From JAWPMT01 sp965227935 (lineage in GTDB: Bacteria > Bacteroidota > Bacteroidia > Cytophagales > Cyclobacteriaceae), in contig CBDDGS010000055.1 in assembly GCA_965227935.1 (NCBI GenBank), forward strand, positions 1-64,000: a DNA stretch of 64,000 nt, read 5' to 3'. Within the stretch, counting starts at the first letter, position 1. The number at the start of each line of letters is the position of its first letter. The translations under genes were made by a program, and so were the position numbers. The notes below the pieces were generated by a model, which did no database searches, was not told the DNA's origin, and saw nothing but the letters and a program-made list of their open reading frames with translations. Positions 19,301 to 29,722 of the stretch are shown piece by piece.

Positions 19301-21139
19301 TCTGCCGGGAAGCCCGGGGATGGACGGATCTATCTGAACGATGACGGTGAGAGAGTGAAGATTGGTTCAGATGGGAGAAGGTATCGTGTCGGCCCCGATG
19401 GCAGAAAGATCATGTCCGGGTCATCAAGACTATCGGAGCTTTTCACGCCCGAGGAGTGGCAGCGAACGTCTGTAAAGGACAAGGAGAGAATGAAGAAGTT
19501 ATCTGACAAGTCCGAACACTTCAAGGAAGCAGTGAAGAAGAAAGTCGTTGAAGGGATCGAGAAGACCGCCAAGAAGAAGGAGGAGAGCAAGTATGGCCAC
19601 CTCGATGAGGAAGCAGCCAAGGTTGAGAGAGCTGCCGACGAGCGAGAGAAGAGAAAGGCGGAGAAGAAGAAGGCCAAGAAGGACAAGTCGGAGAAGAAGA
19701 AGGAAAAGAAGAAGAAGAAGGATAAGGGAGATCTCGGGGAGGATGGAAAAGCCTCCGGAAGCGGCAAAGAGAAGAAGAGCGCCGCACTATCCATTCCTCT
19801 CCCCGATCGTGGGCCTCTGAACAGGTACGACAGTGACGATGATACTCCCATGTCATCCGTGTCCACCGCAGTTCCGAGCGATGAAGAGTTCTTCACGTCG
19901 TGGGATGAGTGGGGGGACATCGAGAGTGGGGGGACCGAGATGCCCAAGGCGGAATGGATCGACGGCAACAACATTGACTTCAAGAATGGGAAGGTGACTG
20001 CCGTAACCCAAACCGCTGCGGCCAGTGTCGTGAACGACATCGTCTCTGAATGTGTCTATGAGTTCAAGCCCAATGATGAATCCAAGAAGGAGGAGCCAAT
20101 GAATTACCCACGGATGCCCTGGATCGTTGACAACGACGTCCCAAGACAGAAGGCGATCATTACGCAGTTCTACAATGCCATGGTTTCCAGACCGGTCAGT
20201 CGGAGCGAGATGTTGTCCTCCCCGGAGGCCCTCGCCTCCATGAAGAAGGAATGGAAAGGATTGTGGGATCAGGATGTATTCGACTTCTCAAGGGTTGTTG
20301 AGTATGATGAGATTGTACGTGAGTATCGGGCCAAGAACGAGGAGGTCCAACTCGCACGAGTACATGGAATATGCGTCGAGAAGAACCATCAGCTCCCCAA
20401 GGACGACCCTAGGAGAAAGTTCAAGGGACGAGGTGTGTTGCTTGGAAACCAAGTGAAGAACCAGAACTTTGAGGCAGCACTCTTCCAGGATCTCGGAAAC
20501 TCTCCGGCGACATTTGAGGCAGCACGTTGGGCAGACTTTTTCGGTTGCCTGCCTGGTAATTCCGTGCAAATGGCTGATGCAATCCAAGCATATATCCAAG
20601 CACTCCTTACGGGAATGGCTTGTTGGGTCGAGTTACCCGAAGATGCATGGCCGGACGATGTCCTCAAGCGGATCAAGAAGTTGGGGTTGCGGAGACCCAT
20701 GTGTCGTCTACGCAAAGCACTATATGGTCATCCCGACTCGGGCACCATGTGGGAGAAGCATTGCGACACTGAGGTGAAGGGACTCGAGTTCGATCCCGTG
20801 GGTCCCGAATGGCCAGGAATGTATTATCACAAGAAGCTTCAACTGCTCTTGGTGATCTACGTTGATGATCTCAAAATGGCCGGGCCAACCCAGAACCTCA
20901 AGAAGGGATGGGATATGCTCAGATCCAAGCTCCGTATTGAGCCGGAAACAGAGCTCGGACTGTACCTTGGGTGTATGACGAAGAAAGGTGAAGCCTCACT
21001 TCACGATGGAACCAAAGTGAAGACTGTGAGTTACGACATGTCTGCTGTTGAAGATGACTGTCGAGAAGTACCTAGGCATCATTGGAGAGAAGACCTTGCG
21101 GCGTGTGGCGACCCCTATGTTGCCAGAGATCACCCGTGA
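16400..21139 (+). CDS. Copia Pol: zinc fingers, protease, integrase, reverse transcriptase
   Basis: Open without ATG from the codon after the gag TAG. Two CCCH zinc fingers come first: one from CRFHWNGGCKKGKDCEFSH (C-x7-C-x5-C-x3-H, about 16681-16737) and one with CKFGDKCKFLH (about 16822-16880). They replace the usual CCHC knuckle. Next the aspartic protease FILDTGCGHDLIS (17421-17460); integrase with FDYLDLD, YSDDAPAF and NNSYAERNN as the D, D, E carrying blocks (about 18330-18630); a long Lys/Glu-rich linker (about 19480-19800); and RT with palm motif VIYVDDLKMAG (20850-20885). The frame is lost at about 21050, where the RNase H part continues one frame over (DMSAVED to MTVEKYLGIIG). That lesion should inactivate the element. 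Confidence 0.85.
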   Translation, partial: TSTGEKAGGRRTKAPGVPSVPKTKDIPNPQPHVIQVQVEAAAVLPTPNPKDHGKGGKGKGKPKRGRSSTPVGKRPTKGEGKRRSLTPADKAKIGCRFHWNGGCKKGKDCEFSHQEKHRPKSRSQSRDGKGSGRSPSTDKVCHAWKRDGKCKFGDKCKFLHHDPAAPAAKEKAKPKKATPAITAGSIGESDSEAETTSRPHTNKKVLKRKRKVRFSNNVETIQFKSQHVLSDNAPKSQTQLRGKGQRPIDIEKKVLSQRGRARRDIETRMAIGRGKVIAQIVRGDMTVPNIEVGIHDGEWLVGIVNPEDLSYIERDGNQMTPKHGQKTLCMPGPEYVGQPVRFILDTGCGHDLISRQKVEAMSGVISHDDEGGMSFMTANGVTQTQEVMNFRPKELNQDSKAYVLEETPAVLSVGKKCMEQGYSFIWLSGRNPYMMDDTGECTPLTVRDNIPYIKLNDPKGRHEKFSSCESTIINQIRKMIDEGIIEDKRITGDDGKNGGSALPSIKLTEDSEGLSDLRFSWAVPGEAEADGEPPLPPPAEAPADGGDHDPPAGRYEPASEEEWEAIEKVSAESDNGELEIDVVDGVPRLARPGSLKAEANSLVHILTHRYKNPYCETCVRAKMKHRKTRRGAFNRPLRKFGDLISFDYLDLDKSSLDLVPVLDYKVLVVRDRFTGMIAGYSSRTGETDQVIRSLKHFIGRRKVLQLYSDDAPAFVKAAKELKINHDSSLPGRAQNNSYAERNNQFLIMTVSTCLLHAGAPPCFWKYALDCVCHLLNCEHTTEDGSAWMKMHDEEFKGQLIPFGAKVFFKPSGARSIEQDHKMDPDAIPGIFAGYEVTTGLGWSNKYLVWALEDFVEQNLAYDADRPIMKLLTPHVTEKIEIVGGVEFPLKEKYEKLNTTLEGLSEVRRREGKSDIPESFFIGDDDDEGDEDGNDDDHGDGDGGSKTGKKKETVVEFIKLPDVGIEHSSAGKPGDGRIYLNDDGERVKIGSDGRRYRVGPDGRKIMSGSSRLSELFTPEEWQRTSVKDKERMKKLSDKSEHFKEAVKKKVVEGIEKTAKKKEESKYGHLDEEAAKVERAADEREKRKAEKKKAKKDKSEKKKEKKKKKDKGDLGEDGKASGSGKEKKSAALSIPLPDRGPLNRYDSDDDTPMSSVSTAVPSDEEFFTSWDEWGDIESGGTEMPKAEWIDGNNIDFKNGKVTAVTQTAAASVVNDIVSECVYEFKPNDESKKEEPMNYPRMPWIVDNDVPRQKAIITQFYNAMVSRPVSRSEMLSSPEALASMKKEWKGLWDQDVFDFSRVVEYDEIVREYRAKNEEVQLARVHGICVEKNHQLPKDDPRRKFKGRGVLLGNQVKNQNFEAALFQDLGNSPATFEAARWADFFGCLPGNSVQMADAIQAYIQALLTGMACWVELPEDAWPDDVLKRIKKLGLRRPMCRLRKALYGHPDSGTMWEKHCDTEVKGLEFDPVGPEWPGMYYHKKLQLLLVIYVDDLKMAGPTQNLKKGWDMLRSKLRIEPETELGLYLGCMTKKGEASLHDGTKVKTVSYDMSAVEDDCREVPRHHWREDLAACGDPYVARDHP

Positions 21140-22292
21140 GCACCCCGCGAGGGCTCCGGCTAGTGATGGCCACTCCATTCAATGCCCATGGTGCTCGTGT
21201 GACTTCGACCCGAAGGAGGCGGATAAGCGCAAGCTTTCCCCTGGATCCGGTGGCGCCCCCGATCCAGCATCCAAAGGGAAGAAGCAATCTGAGGAGAAAG
21301 ATATGCCGAGAGGCAAGCTGGCACCCCATGCAGCAAGCATCTTGATGAAGCTCTTGTATGCCGCACGGATTGCCCGGTTTGACCTCTTGAGAGCCATCAA
21401 TTCCCTAGCCCGCAACGTCTCGAAATGGTCGGACAGGGATGATGCGCGCCTTCATCACTTGATGTGCTACGTTAACGGAACTACAGGCCATCAGATGATT
21501 GGATGGGTCGGTGATGGAGCGGCAAAGCTCGAGATAGGTCTCTATGCCGACGCCGACTTCGCGGGATGTGGACAGACTTTACGTTCTACTTCCGGTGCGC
21601 ACCTGCATGTGCAGGGACCGCATACGAGATTTCCCATCTCCGGGGGAAGCAAACGGCAGGGATGTGTTTCACACTCCACGCCTGAGGCAGAGATCGTTGC
21701 GGCAGACTATGCTCTCCGCAATCTCGGGATCCCATCTCTTCGAGTTTGGCATACCGTTCTCGGTCAGGGTCGCAAAGTCACCTTCCATGATGACAACCAG
21801 GGGATGATCGGTGTCATGCGCACTGGTCGGAACCCGACAATGCGCCATCTCGAGCGTTCTCATGGGATATCGATTGTATGGATGCATCAGATGTTTCAGC
21901 TCGATCACATCGATCTTGCGTATGAGATCACCGCTCGAATGGCTGCGGATATCCATACGAAAGACTTCTCGGGTGCACACCAATGGCGACATGCTTGCCA
22001 GTTGATCAACATCATGCCCCCCGAGGAGCTTTCTAGTCGTGAAGTCTTAGAACTTCACCAGACCACGAGGGCCGGCGCCGATAAGACTCAGATGTTCCAG
22101 AAGCGAGGGACCCAGATCCCCACTTTCCCATACACTGACGTGCCCATTGTGCCACCAGAAATCTATCAGCCCGGACTCAGCAGTCGTGAGGGTCTCCAGG
22201 TCCTCCTGGGACCGACCCCTACGTCATGTGTAAATGTCCGAGCCGCTACCGCCTGCGGCCGCCCAGCGGGCTCCCAGGCGAGCGATGGTTGA
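21048..22292 (+). pseudogene. Copia Pol C-terminal part: connection and RNase H
   Basis: This continues the RT in another frame. EKYLGIIGEKTLRRV is the copia connection. An unusual insert contains CPWCSCDFDPKEADKRKL, a possible zinc-binding knuckle. Then SILMKLLYAARIARFDLLRA and the RNase H domain: GLYADADFAGC, SHSTPEAEIVAADYAL, FHDDNQGMI and the terminal TARMAADIHTKDFSG. The active-site carboxylates appear present. It runs on for about 100 residues beyond the normal copia end and stops at 22292. The inner ATG at 21048 is coincidental; the true N-terminus is the upstream frame. Confidence 0.82.
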
Positions 22293-23349
22293 GAACCACC
22301 TGGTTTCTCGAGAACAAGGTGTGGCGTAAAGTTGAAACCCGGGTCGATCCACTTCTTGAAGGTGACGTCATTGGACGGTGGATCGAGCGAGCTGTCTTTC
22401 AGTTTCACCCGGTGCAGCCCGCCTTGACTTCCGTTCAGGAGTCCTGGCAGCATACCCGGCGTGACCCAGTGTCGCCCTCCGAGCCTACGCTCCTCTTCTC
22501 GCTGCGACCGCTGCTCCGCCAGCGTAACGCTCACACCCCTGTACCACTTCACAGTCTGGATCCGAGCGCCCGTGTGGTGCTCCAGACCCTGACACGCCTG
22601 GTGCATGGGGGGGAGGGGTGCAGGTCGGATCATTATTCCCAGTGCACGACGCTTCTACGAAGATCGTGAACAACGGGATTATATGGGATTTCGCCGTCAC
22701 AAAAAGCGAGAACAAAGATGCTCTTTGCCATGACACATGGACGGTCGAGGAAGGACCTACGATCACAAAGGTGATCAGGCACCACAAGTTCCCAAGAAGC
22801 AGGAAATTCATACCGTCCGAGGCAGACAGCGCCCCCATCAATCCGTTCTTGTTTCTCGACAAGAGAGTGACGATCATGCAGAGCCTAGGGAAGAAGGGAG
22901 AGAGAATAGAGGTGCGTGATGAATGGAAGCGTCGGAGCAACAACTTAGACAAGAAGAGAGAGAGGTGGATCGGCAAGACCATCTTCTACGTGCCGGCGCG
23001 ATCTGCCAAACAAAGTGAGGTAGCCGGACATCACAACGCATGCGTTGCGATATGCTCGGATGCGCAGGGACTGTCGACGATCCCTTTGAGTGATCTGTTC
23101 ATCCCTTCGAAAGCAGCAATCCGTGTGTCTTATCTAGTGAAAGATGAGTACAAGGTGTTCAATCCCAAGAGTGGGAAGCACGAATCTCAGGCACTGCAAC
23201 CTCCGCTCAACCCCATCCACCGGGGGACGAGCCAAGCGCCAGAGGGGTTCGCACAAGTATGTGTCACCTTGCACAGGAAGAATGGAAGCAAGAGCTCCTT
23301 TCGCCTCCGTCTCTCCGTGGTGATACGGACATCGAAAGGGAAGACATGA
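22226..23349 (+). pseudogene. Copia extra region, part 1 (unknown protein)
   Basis: Coding continues beyond RNase H in two frames: about 22280-22620 (RTTWFLENKVWRKVETRVDP; WIERAVFQFHPV) and 22618-23349 (NGIIWDFAVTKSENKDALCH; RWIGKTIFYVPARSAKQ). Both look like real protein by composition, but I recognise no catalytic motif. The second piece overlaps 23259-23349, where the next frame takes over, indicating a frameshift near 23260-23340. Ordinary copia elements end shortly after RNase H, so this is added coding capacity. Confidence 0.5.
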
Positions 23350-25255
23350 AGATAGAAGTAGATCTCCATGAGCTAGGGACACATGATGACGCTTTCGTAT
23401 TAATGTGTGCTGAAGACGACAACCGCTTCGAGAGATACATGAGTCGACAAGAGCATTGCAAACACACTCCTGTTCTCATTACTGCGGACGACGATCTTCT
23501 ATCACCTTACGGAATCGCCAAATGGAAAGCCGCACTAAGATCATCGAGAGACGCATGCATGTTTGCAGGGCCGTGTACAGCAGGATCGCCATGGTCACGC
23601 CTCAACTCGAGCATGAGCAAAACCATTGATGCCATGTTATCACTCAAGCAAGAGACCTACTGGAGATTATGGGATCAATTTCACGAGGCGTACCGCATTT
23701 GCATCGAAAGAGGTTCACCGCTCATTTTTGAGCTGCCAAGGCATTGCGACTATTGGAAAGATGAAAGGATCATCGCAATTGTAGGTGATGGTAAGTGCCA
23801 GGTGCATGAACTCGACGGATGCATGTTCGGTCTTGCTGGAAAGTATGGGAAGCCAATCAAGAAACCATGGAAGATGTTATCGTGGAACACGAGGATAGGT
23901 AATGGCCTCAGTCGGAAGTGCGCTGGATCGCACGACCACACACCATGTGCCGGATCGGAGACGAAGAGCACACAGCTTTACACTCCGTTAATAGTGAAGC
24001 TGATTGTCGACTCGTTCGCCTCGCATGATCGTGGGGTAGGCAGCCTTCGTGAAAGCATTGGTGTTAGGAGTAAGAAGAGCACGAATGCAGCTTGTTGCGT
24101 TAGGGTAGGACATTGGCTTGATGAAGAGAGTGATCTTGAGACTGATGACCTTTCAATCCACCACACACTCGCTGCGGCTCAAATTCATTCGTGCCATGTA
24201 AGGTGCACTGGTTCCTACGGAACCGAAGAGCTCATAGCGCCTGGTGAGCCCCGCTTAGCGGAGGCGAACCGAAAGACTCTCACTGTCAAGCGCGAGTGGA
24301 CGGCCTTTCAGGTATCCATGAGCGTAGGCACAGTGATCGGAGGCGGGATTTTCCTGCCATGGAAAGGGAAGTTAGCGGCAGCGTACCCCGCGGTGAGCAA
24401 GATCATCCAGGAGACCACCAATGCCGTCGACCGGTTACCGAAGCGAATTGTCTGCACAGATCCATACATGGACTTAGTCTGGATGGCCGAGTGGGGCAGT
24501 CGTGGTTTACCGGCGGCTATTTTGGTCGCTGCTAGATGGGCCCAAACGCAAAGTAACACTCTTTCAAGGTGGGACCTACTGGCAATGCTGGAGATGTTGA
24601 GCCCGTTCATGACCGAAGAGGAAGAGGTTGAGCCTCTGAGGTCAATCGTGCAGAAGTGCAACAGGGGAGTCGCTGCATTCTTCGCAAATGCTAAGGCGGA
24701 CATCGACAAGAAGCGTGCAGAGGGGATCTCTGAGACACCCGTCACCAAGTATGTCATGGACGCCAATGTTGTGGAGAAGCTTAAGGACCTATGGGAAGGC
24801 GCGCTTTCAGCGGCAGAGCATCATGGAGTTCCTCCGGAAGAGTTGACCACCAAGCAGGTTATTCCAAGACTGCGAAGTGGGCAATCCTTCAATGTTGCCA
24901 ACACAGCGGTAGGAAAGCTCCGCAATGCAGAGTATCACTTTTGCATGCGGACCTATCACAACATGTCTCGCAGAGAGTCATCCATCGATTGGCGTAACGT
25001 GAAGGACATCGTCAATCAGGGAACGGCAGCTTTGAGGGAGTTTCTAATCGGGGCTTCATACTGCGCTAGCGCTGGAACATGGAAGGGGAAGGCTAACGTT
25101 GACCAGTTCGACTTCCTCAACATGCTTGGGAACAATGACTATGAACTTCCTGTTGATCTTTCAGGTATCAGGAATGCTCTGGAGGTTCTTGGGATTTGTA
25201 TCCATGGCGCAAGGTATTTCGATTCAGTGATCGCCGAGGCATTCAACGGAACGTC
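23259..25255 (+). pseudogene. Copia extra region, part 2 with methyltransferase-like accessory domain
   Basis: About 660 codons in one frame. The N-terminal 230 residues contain GPCTAGSPWSRLN (about 23568-23606), FELPRHCDYWKDE (23728-23766), DGCMFGLAGKYGKPIKKPW (23815-23871) and a Cys/His cluster ending HTPCAGSETKSTQLYTPL (23938-23991). The pattern matches the accessory domain in the decayed copia element at 187-811, so two unrelated-looking copies of one module occur in this window at different positions relative to RT. The remaining 400 residues (VSMSVGTVIGGGIFLPWKGK; YHFCMRTYHNMSRRESSID) are unrecognised. Real coding leaves this frame near 25255, where the duplicated segment begins; the open tail to 25520 is out of frame. 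Confidence 0.5.
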
Positions 25256-26414
25256 GGAGAGCGGCCTGCCGGGCCTTCATCGAGACGGTGGAGAAGTACA
25301 CCATCTTCGAGACGGACATCTTCCAGTCCATGTATGGCCCACGGGAGTCCGATCCCAATGGAGAGGGACTCAAGGCTTTCCGAGGTATCCTCACCGACTC
25401 TTACACCCGGTACAAGAAATCACTGAATGCGTCGGAGGAGAAGGACAAGAAGGAGTTCACTATGAGGGAGATTCCTATCTACAAGAGCGCGGGGGATGTT
25501 CCCGTTCTCCTTGGTTTTGAGCAGATGGGTATCAACAACGTCCCGAAGTGGTACTCAGACCTTCGTGCATCATCCGGTGGCAGGAGATGGGGGAACGCGG
25601 AGAGTACCCCAGAGCCGAAGGCAAGGCCAACGCCGTCAGCCCCTGAATCCCTGAACCCAAGCCAATGCCCAAACGACCTCAGCCGAAACCGAGGGAGAGA
25701 TGGTTCATGGGTACAGCCACGGATGCCACGACGCAAGTGCATGAGATGAGGCACAAGGGGCCAGACCTGATATCGGTGGAATACGACGCATACCAGGGCT
25801 ACCCCGTGAAATGGCACCTTGAAGGTCCGATAACGATCGACAGGGCGGTATCGCCATTTGCGATCTATGCGAGGCGCATGCTATATTTCATGCAACAATG
25901 GCAAGGAGGTAGACCTAGGAGATCAGTGGATCGCTCCCTGGAGGATGTCTTCAAGAATGACGAGCTGTGGTGAAGGCTTATGAAGGCATCCGGACGACAT
26001 CTACCCTTTCCGGCATCTATCAATTCATTCCATCGGGGGCCGAATTACTTGGTCGCCATGGACCTTGACGCCTATTGGAAGGACGATACTTCAGTGGGAC
26101 GTCTCGATAGGAAGGATATGATAAATGTCCTCAGGAAGTTGTCGGTTCCAGACTGTATTCAGGTCAGTGCTCTTTCAGAGACGGACCCGAACACCGTGCT
26201 CGACAACGCAGCATCACTCGCAAGGGTCGGGGGAGCAACGATCATCGTGACGGATTTGGACTACCGATGGTCATCACGGACTGGCGCAACGCGGTACGAT
26301 CTAAGCTATTTCCTCACGAATGTTGCCGGATGGAGGTATACCGACGTCATCGTGATCCCCCAGGGCGAGATGCATAAGAACAGTCCAGGAGACAGGCTGG
26401 TAGAGGCTCAATGA
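25256..26414 (+). pseudogene. Copia extra region, part 3
   Basis: Three open pieces join here: to about 25640 (RAFIETVEKYTIFETDIFQS; VPVLLGFEQMGINNVPKWYS), 25665-25973 (YDAYQGYPVKWHLEGPITID; YARRMLYFMQQWQGG) and, past a TGA at 25971-25973 in the same frame, 25980-26414 (GPNYLVAMDLDAYWKDDTSV; DVIVIPQGEMHKNSPG). Both copies of the duplication carry the same breaks up to 26241, so the breaks predate the duplication. Function unknown. Confidence 0.45.
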
Positions 26415-26463
26415 GGCATGGGAGACCATACGACTGCACGGAGGGTCCGATAGAGCCTGTTCG

Positions 26464-28002
26464 TTGCACCTTTGGCTCTCTGGTTCATTTGCCGTTGAGA
26501 CTACCTTCCAATCTTCGAATTACACGAAGCAGGAAATGGGAAGCCTGAATCCTTACCTAACAACCAAAGCCATCGAGATCCTGTCGAGGATACATTCGGA
26601 GGAAATGGGATGCCCCACAATGGTGCGGCTGAACCTTGACACCTGGGAGTTTCTTAATCTGGGGAACCGGGTGACTAACCCATATGAGATCAGTCCGGAA
26701 TGGGTGATGCAGTTGAAGAGCAGGTTCAGGAGCATCGGGTGCATCGTATCCCCCGATAAGCAGTTTTGGCAGGAGATCTACGCATCAGCTAAATGGTCAC
26801 CGTTCTACAAGAAGTGCTATTCTGGAGCATTCAAGGGAAGTGGTGCAGGGTTACAGCCATTTGCTGTGATGGAGAAGTATCTCCTCAGGGAGAAAATGGT
26901 CCACTGCCTGTACTACCATCCAGCAGACATGCAATCGCTCCGTGAGGTGTTCAATGATGCGATGACCAAGAAACAAATCGATGGTGCCAAGATCGACGAG
27001 TTGTTAAAGAGGGGTGATGGAGAATTCGAGGTCACCATGGATGACATGGACGACGCCGACATCGACTGGCTTGAGACGATGGACAACCCTGCGGCATATG
27101 GAAGAGCCAGCATTTCCACACTCCCCAAGTGGCAGAAGCACGATCCTCAGACATATGGATTCTTGAACCCAAAGCAAAGGGAGCACTCTAAGGCAGTGTG
27201 TCCTAGGTGCCGTGATCTTTTGGACCGGGATGACGCTTTTACGAAGGTCAACCCGATGTCCGATACTTGTGTCAGGTGCCGAGGGATCGATGAATTCGAG
27301 AAGGTCTCATCACTTGCTGGAGATGGGGGGTGGTCGCCAACGGCAGCCCTAGCCGCGAAGAGGCAATATGAGACCGCGTTTGGGATCATCGTGAACATCT
27401 TCAACTTGACCAACCCACGTCAGAGTGACTTTGTGAAGGCATTGCCGACTCAGGCGAAGACGGACATTTTACCTGTCCTCAGGGTCATTTGGAGTGCCAT
27501 TGGATCCACGAGGGGGATCAGAAAGATGTTGTCGCATTTCGGCGCAATCAGAGTACCCCAGCGAGACGCCTTGAAGGAGATCACGGGGGGGAACATCAAG
27601 CGGTACTACGTGGACATGCAGGAATACACGTCCGTTGAGGCGGAGGTTTCTACATGGAGGTATCGGTTGAACTATGACGCCGGGAATGTGGCATACGCGA
27701 ACTGGTTGCAGAGCGCCATCGGAAGGGAATCGGTACGCCTCTACACAGGGTCCACGAGCCCATCAGCCGAGGCGTGCGGAGATCTCGTTGAGGCGGCATT
27801 AGGAGTGTTCGAGGTGCTTTCAGCATTCGTTCACATCCCCTGCATCAAGCCTATCCTTCCGCTGAACAATGTGAGAATGGGGATCGAGGAGGCCATTCTT
27901 TGCTCGCTGGCTGCGGACCACGTCCGATCAGGCTTCGAGAACATCAGGAACCATTCGCCAGGAAGACTTGGATCAGGCAGCCAGAACCCTCGAGATTCTT
28001 GA
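26464..28002 (+). pseudogene. Copia extra region, part 4 with zinc-ribbon motif
   Basis: About 510 codons without an ATG start (first codon TTG). A CPRC...CVRC pair at residues about 246-249 and 269-272 suggests a zinc ribbon. The C-terminal part from KALPTQAKTDILPVLRVIWS onward is also present in copy 2. The last residues (after GFEN) are out of frame: copy 1 has lost 14 bases relative to copy 2 near 27943, so the true reading continues at 27968 in another frame. No family recognised. Confidence 0.5.
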
Positions 28003-29722
28003 GAGGCCAGTGATGAACCCATGCATCAGGGGAGCTTCCGAGAACATCTACGATGAGATCAACCCGGTTCGTACGCACGTGAACATCGAGAGCGACAGCG
28101 AGTTCACCGAGGTTGGTGTGGATGAGGAAGAGGCACCGGACTATGGAGGCGATGAGGAGAACATTGGAGATGGCGAAAGTGTCAAGCGAGGAGACGGACT
28201 AGATGCAGCGCGGAAGGAATCCGTGGAGTCCTTCGAAGAGGTGTTGATGAAGCTTAGCTTGGCCATCCCATGTCATCGCTGTGGATCACCTGACCATTCC
28301 GTTCTCGATTGCACGGTGGGAGTGAGCGTCAGGGAGATGGTGAATAACCTCAAGCGCGTCATCGGGGAGAAGAACTACGTCGAGGATGATAGCCAGGGCG
28401 CAAGAGGTTCAGATGGCGAAGCACCACCCAAGAGGCATCGCAGGAGCGAAGGAAGAGCTTCAGCCGACCCTGAAATGGAGTATCAAGGGGAAGCTATGTC
28501 CGATGAGACAGCCATGATGGAGAGGTATGTCATGGAGACCAATACCATTCGGTTGTCCGAGATTGAAGTGGACGTTCGACGACCCGAGATGCTCACGGAC
28601 GGCAGTGGCAGAGAGTACGCAGCACTTTATGACAGGAAATTTGCGTACAAGTGGTTGCTTCAGAAGTTGGTGGAGGACGACTATGAGATATCGCCAGGTG
28701 CCTATCAGCGGAACTCGATTGAGCTGAAGGAGGAGATTGATGCATTCGCGAAAACCAACGACCCAAGATTCAACAGGTTCGAGGGTCCGCTCGTTCCGAG
28801 GTTTGGTCTCACGAATGGTCTATACCACCTGGAGCTATTCAAGCCCACCACCGGAAAGCTGTTGGCATTTGCGTTGATGACTAAGCCAGCAGCGGAAGCA
28901 GGATATGACCTCCCACCTGCCAGACTCATGAGTGGTCACACGAGGAGCCCCAGCAGTGCCACTGACGGAGATCATAGGAGCAGGGTGGAGAGCGTGAGCC
29001 GGAACCTATCAAAGTTCCTTAGGCACACTGCAGGAAGTCCGACGGCCGATTCTACAGGGAGTCGTCGTGACGACGGTATGTGGGTGTCGTGGCTGGATGT
29101 CCTTTCCAAGGACCGACTGTGGGAAGATGGGAACCGGTATGCCCGTGAGCGCGATCCTGATCAGATCAAGCACATCGAGAGGATCCGTGTTCATACCCTT
29201 TGTTGTTGCATTCTGCAGACAATGAAGGTGCAATCGAAGTCGAGATTCCACATCATGGCAGTGAAGGTCTCGCCTCGCCTATACCAGGGAGATGATCCGG
29301 AAGTCTTGAGGTTTGTGGAATACCTCCGATCAACTGGGGTGATAGAGCATGTCGACCAGGAGGACTTGTTCTCCTATGATGGGATGATAGCCTTCGACAG
29401 GATTCGAGCCACATCAGCTTGGTCGGAGACCCGAGGCGAGAATGAAGGAGCCATCATCGACATGAGCAAGATCAGCATTCCGATCTCCCAGTCGCTTTCG
29501 GAGAGGATCCCTTTAGCATTCCACATGACAACGATGAAGTCACTGAAAGGGATCGCTGACAGCGGTATCATTCCTGGGCGGAGAAGGAGGAACAGGAGTT
29601 GCACATTCTTCAGCGCGTTCCCTCCTTTCGGAGAGCTTAGAGGCCAGTCCACCGTCAAATGGGACTTCAGCAGAGTCATCAACCTCGGCAGCGACGTCAT
29701 GAATGGACTATTGATGTTGTGA
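27968..29722 (+). pseudogene. Copia extra region, part 5: CCHC knuckle and Tpt1/KptA-like domain
   Basis: A CCHC zinc knuckle CHRCGSPDHSVLDC lies at residues 102-115. The region 345-560 follows the order of motifs in RNA 2'-phosphotransferase (Tpt1/KptA), which removes a 2'-phosphate from RNA with NAD+: NLSKFLRHTAGS with the Arg-His pair, DDGMWVSWLDVL, KSRFHIM, DRIRATSAWSE (compare IRA-x-QGHS), PLAFHMTTMKSLKGIADSG (compare YHGT...I...G) and a basic RRRRNRSCTFF segment. The HGT motif is changed to HMT and a 40-residue insert is present. In copy 1 the frame ends at 29722 through a 1-bp loss (GTTGTGATG against GTTGGTGATG in copy 2). Family by eye only; activity unproven. Confidence 0.6.

Noticed and set aside
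19330..20040. Long serine-rich minus-strand open frame opposite the copia pol linker
   Set aside because: It mirrors the Lys/Glu-rich codons of the plus strand; the real polyprotein is on the plus strand.
21048..21139. Programmed frameshift between RT and RNase H
   Set aside because: No slippery heptamer or clear following hairpin is seen, and copia elements do not shift at this place; a mutation is simpler.
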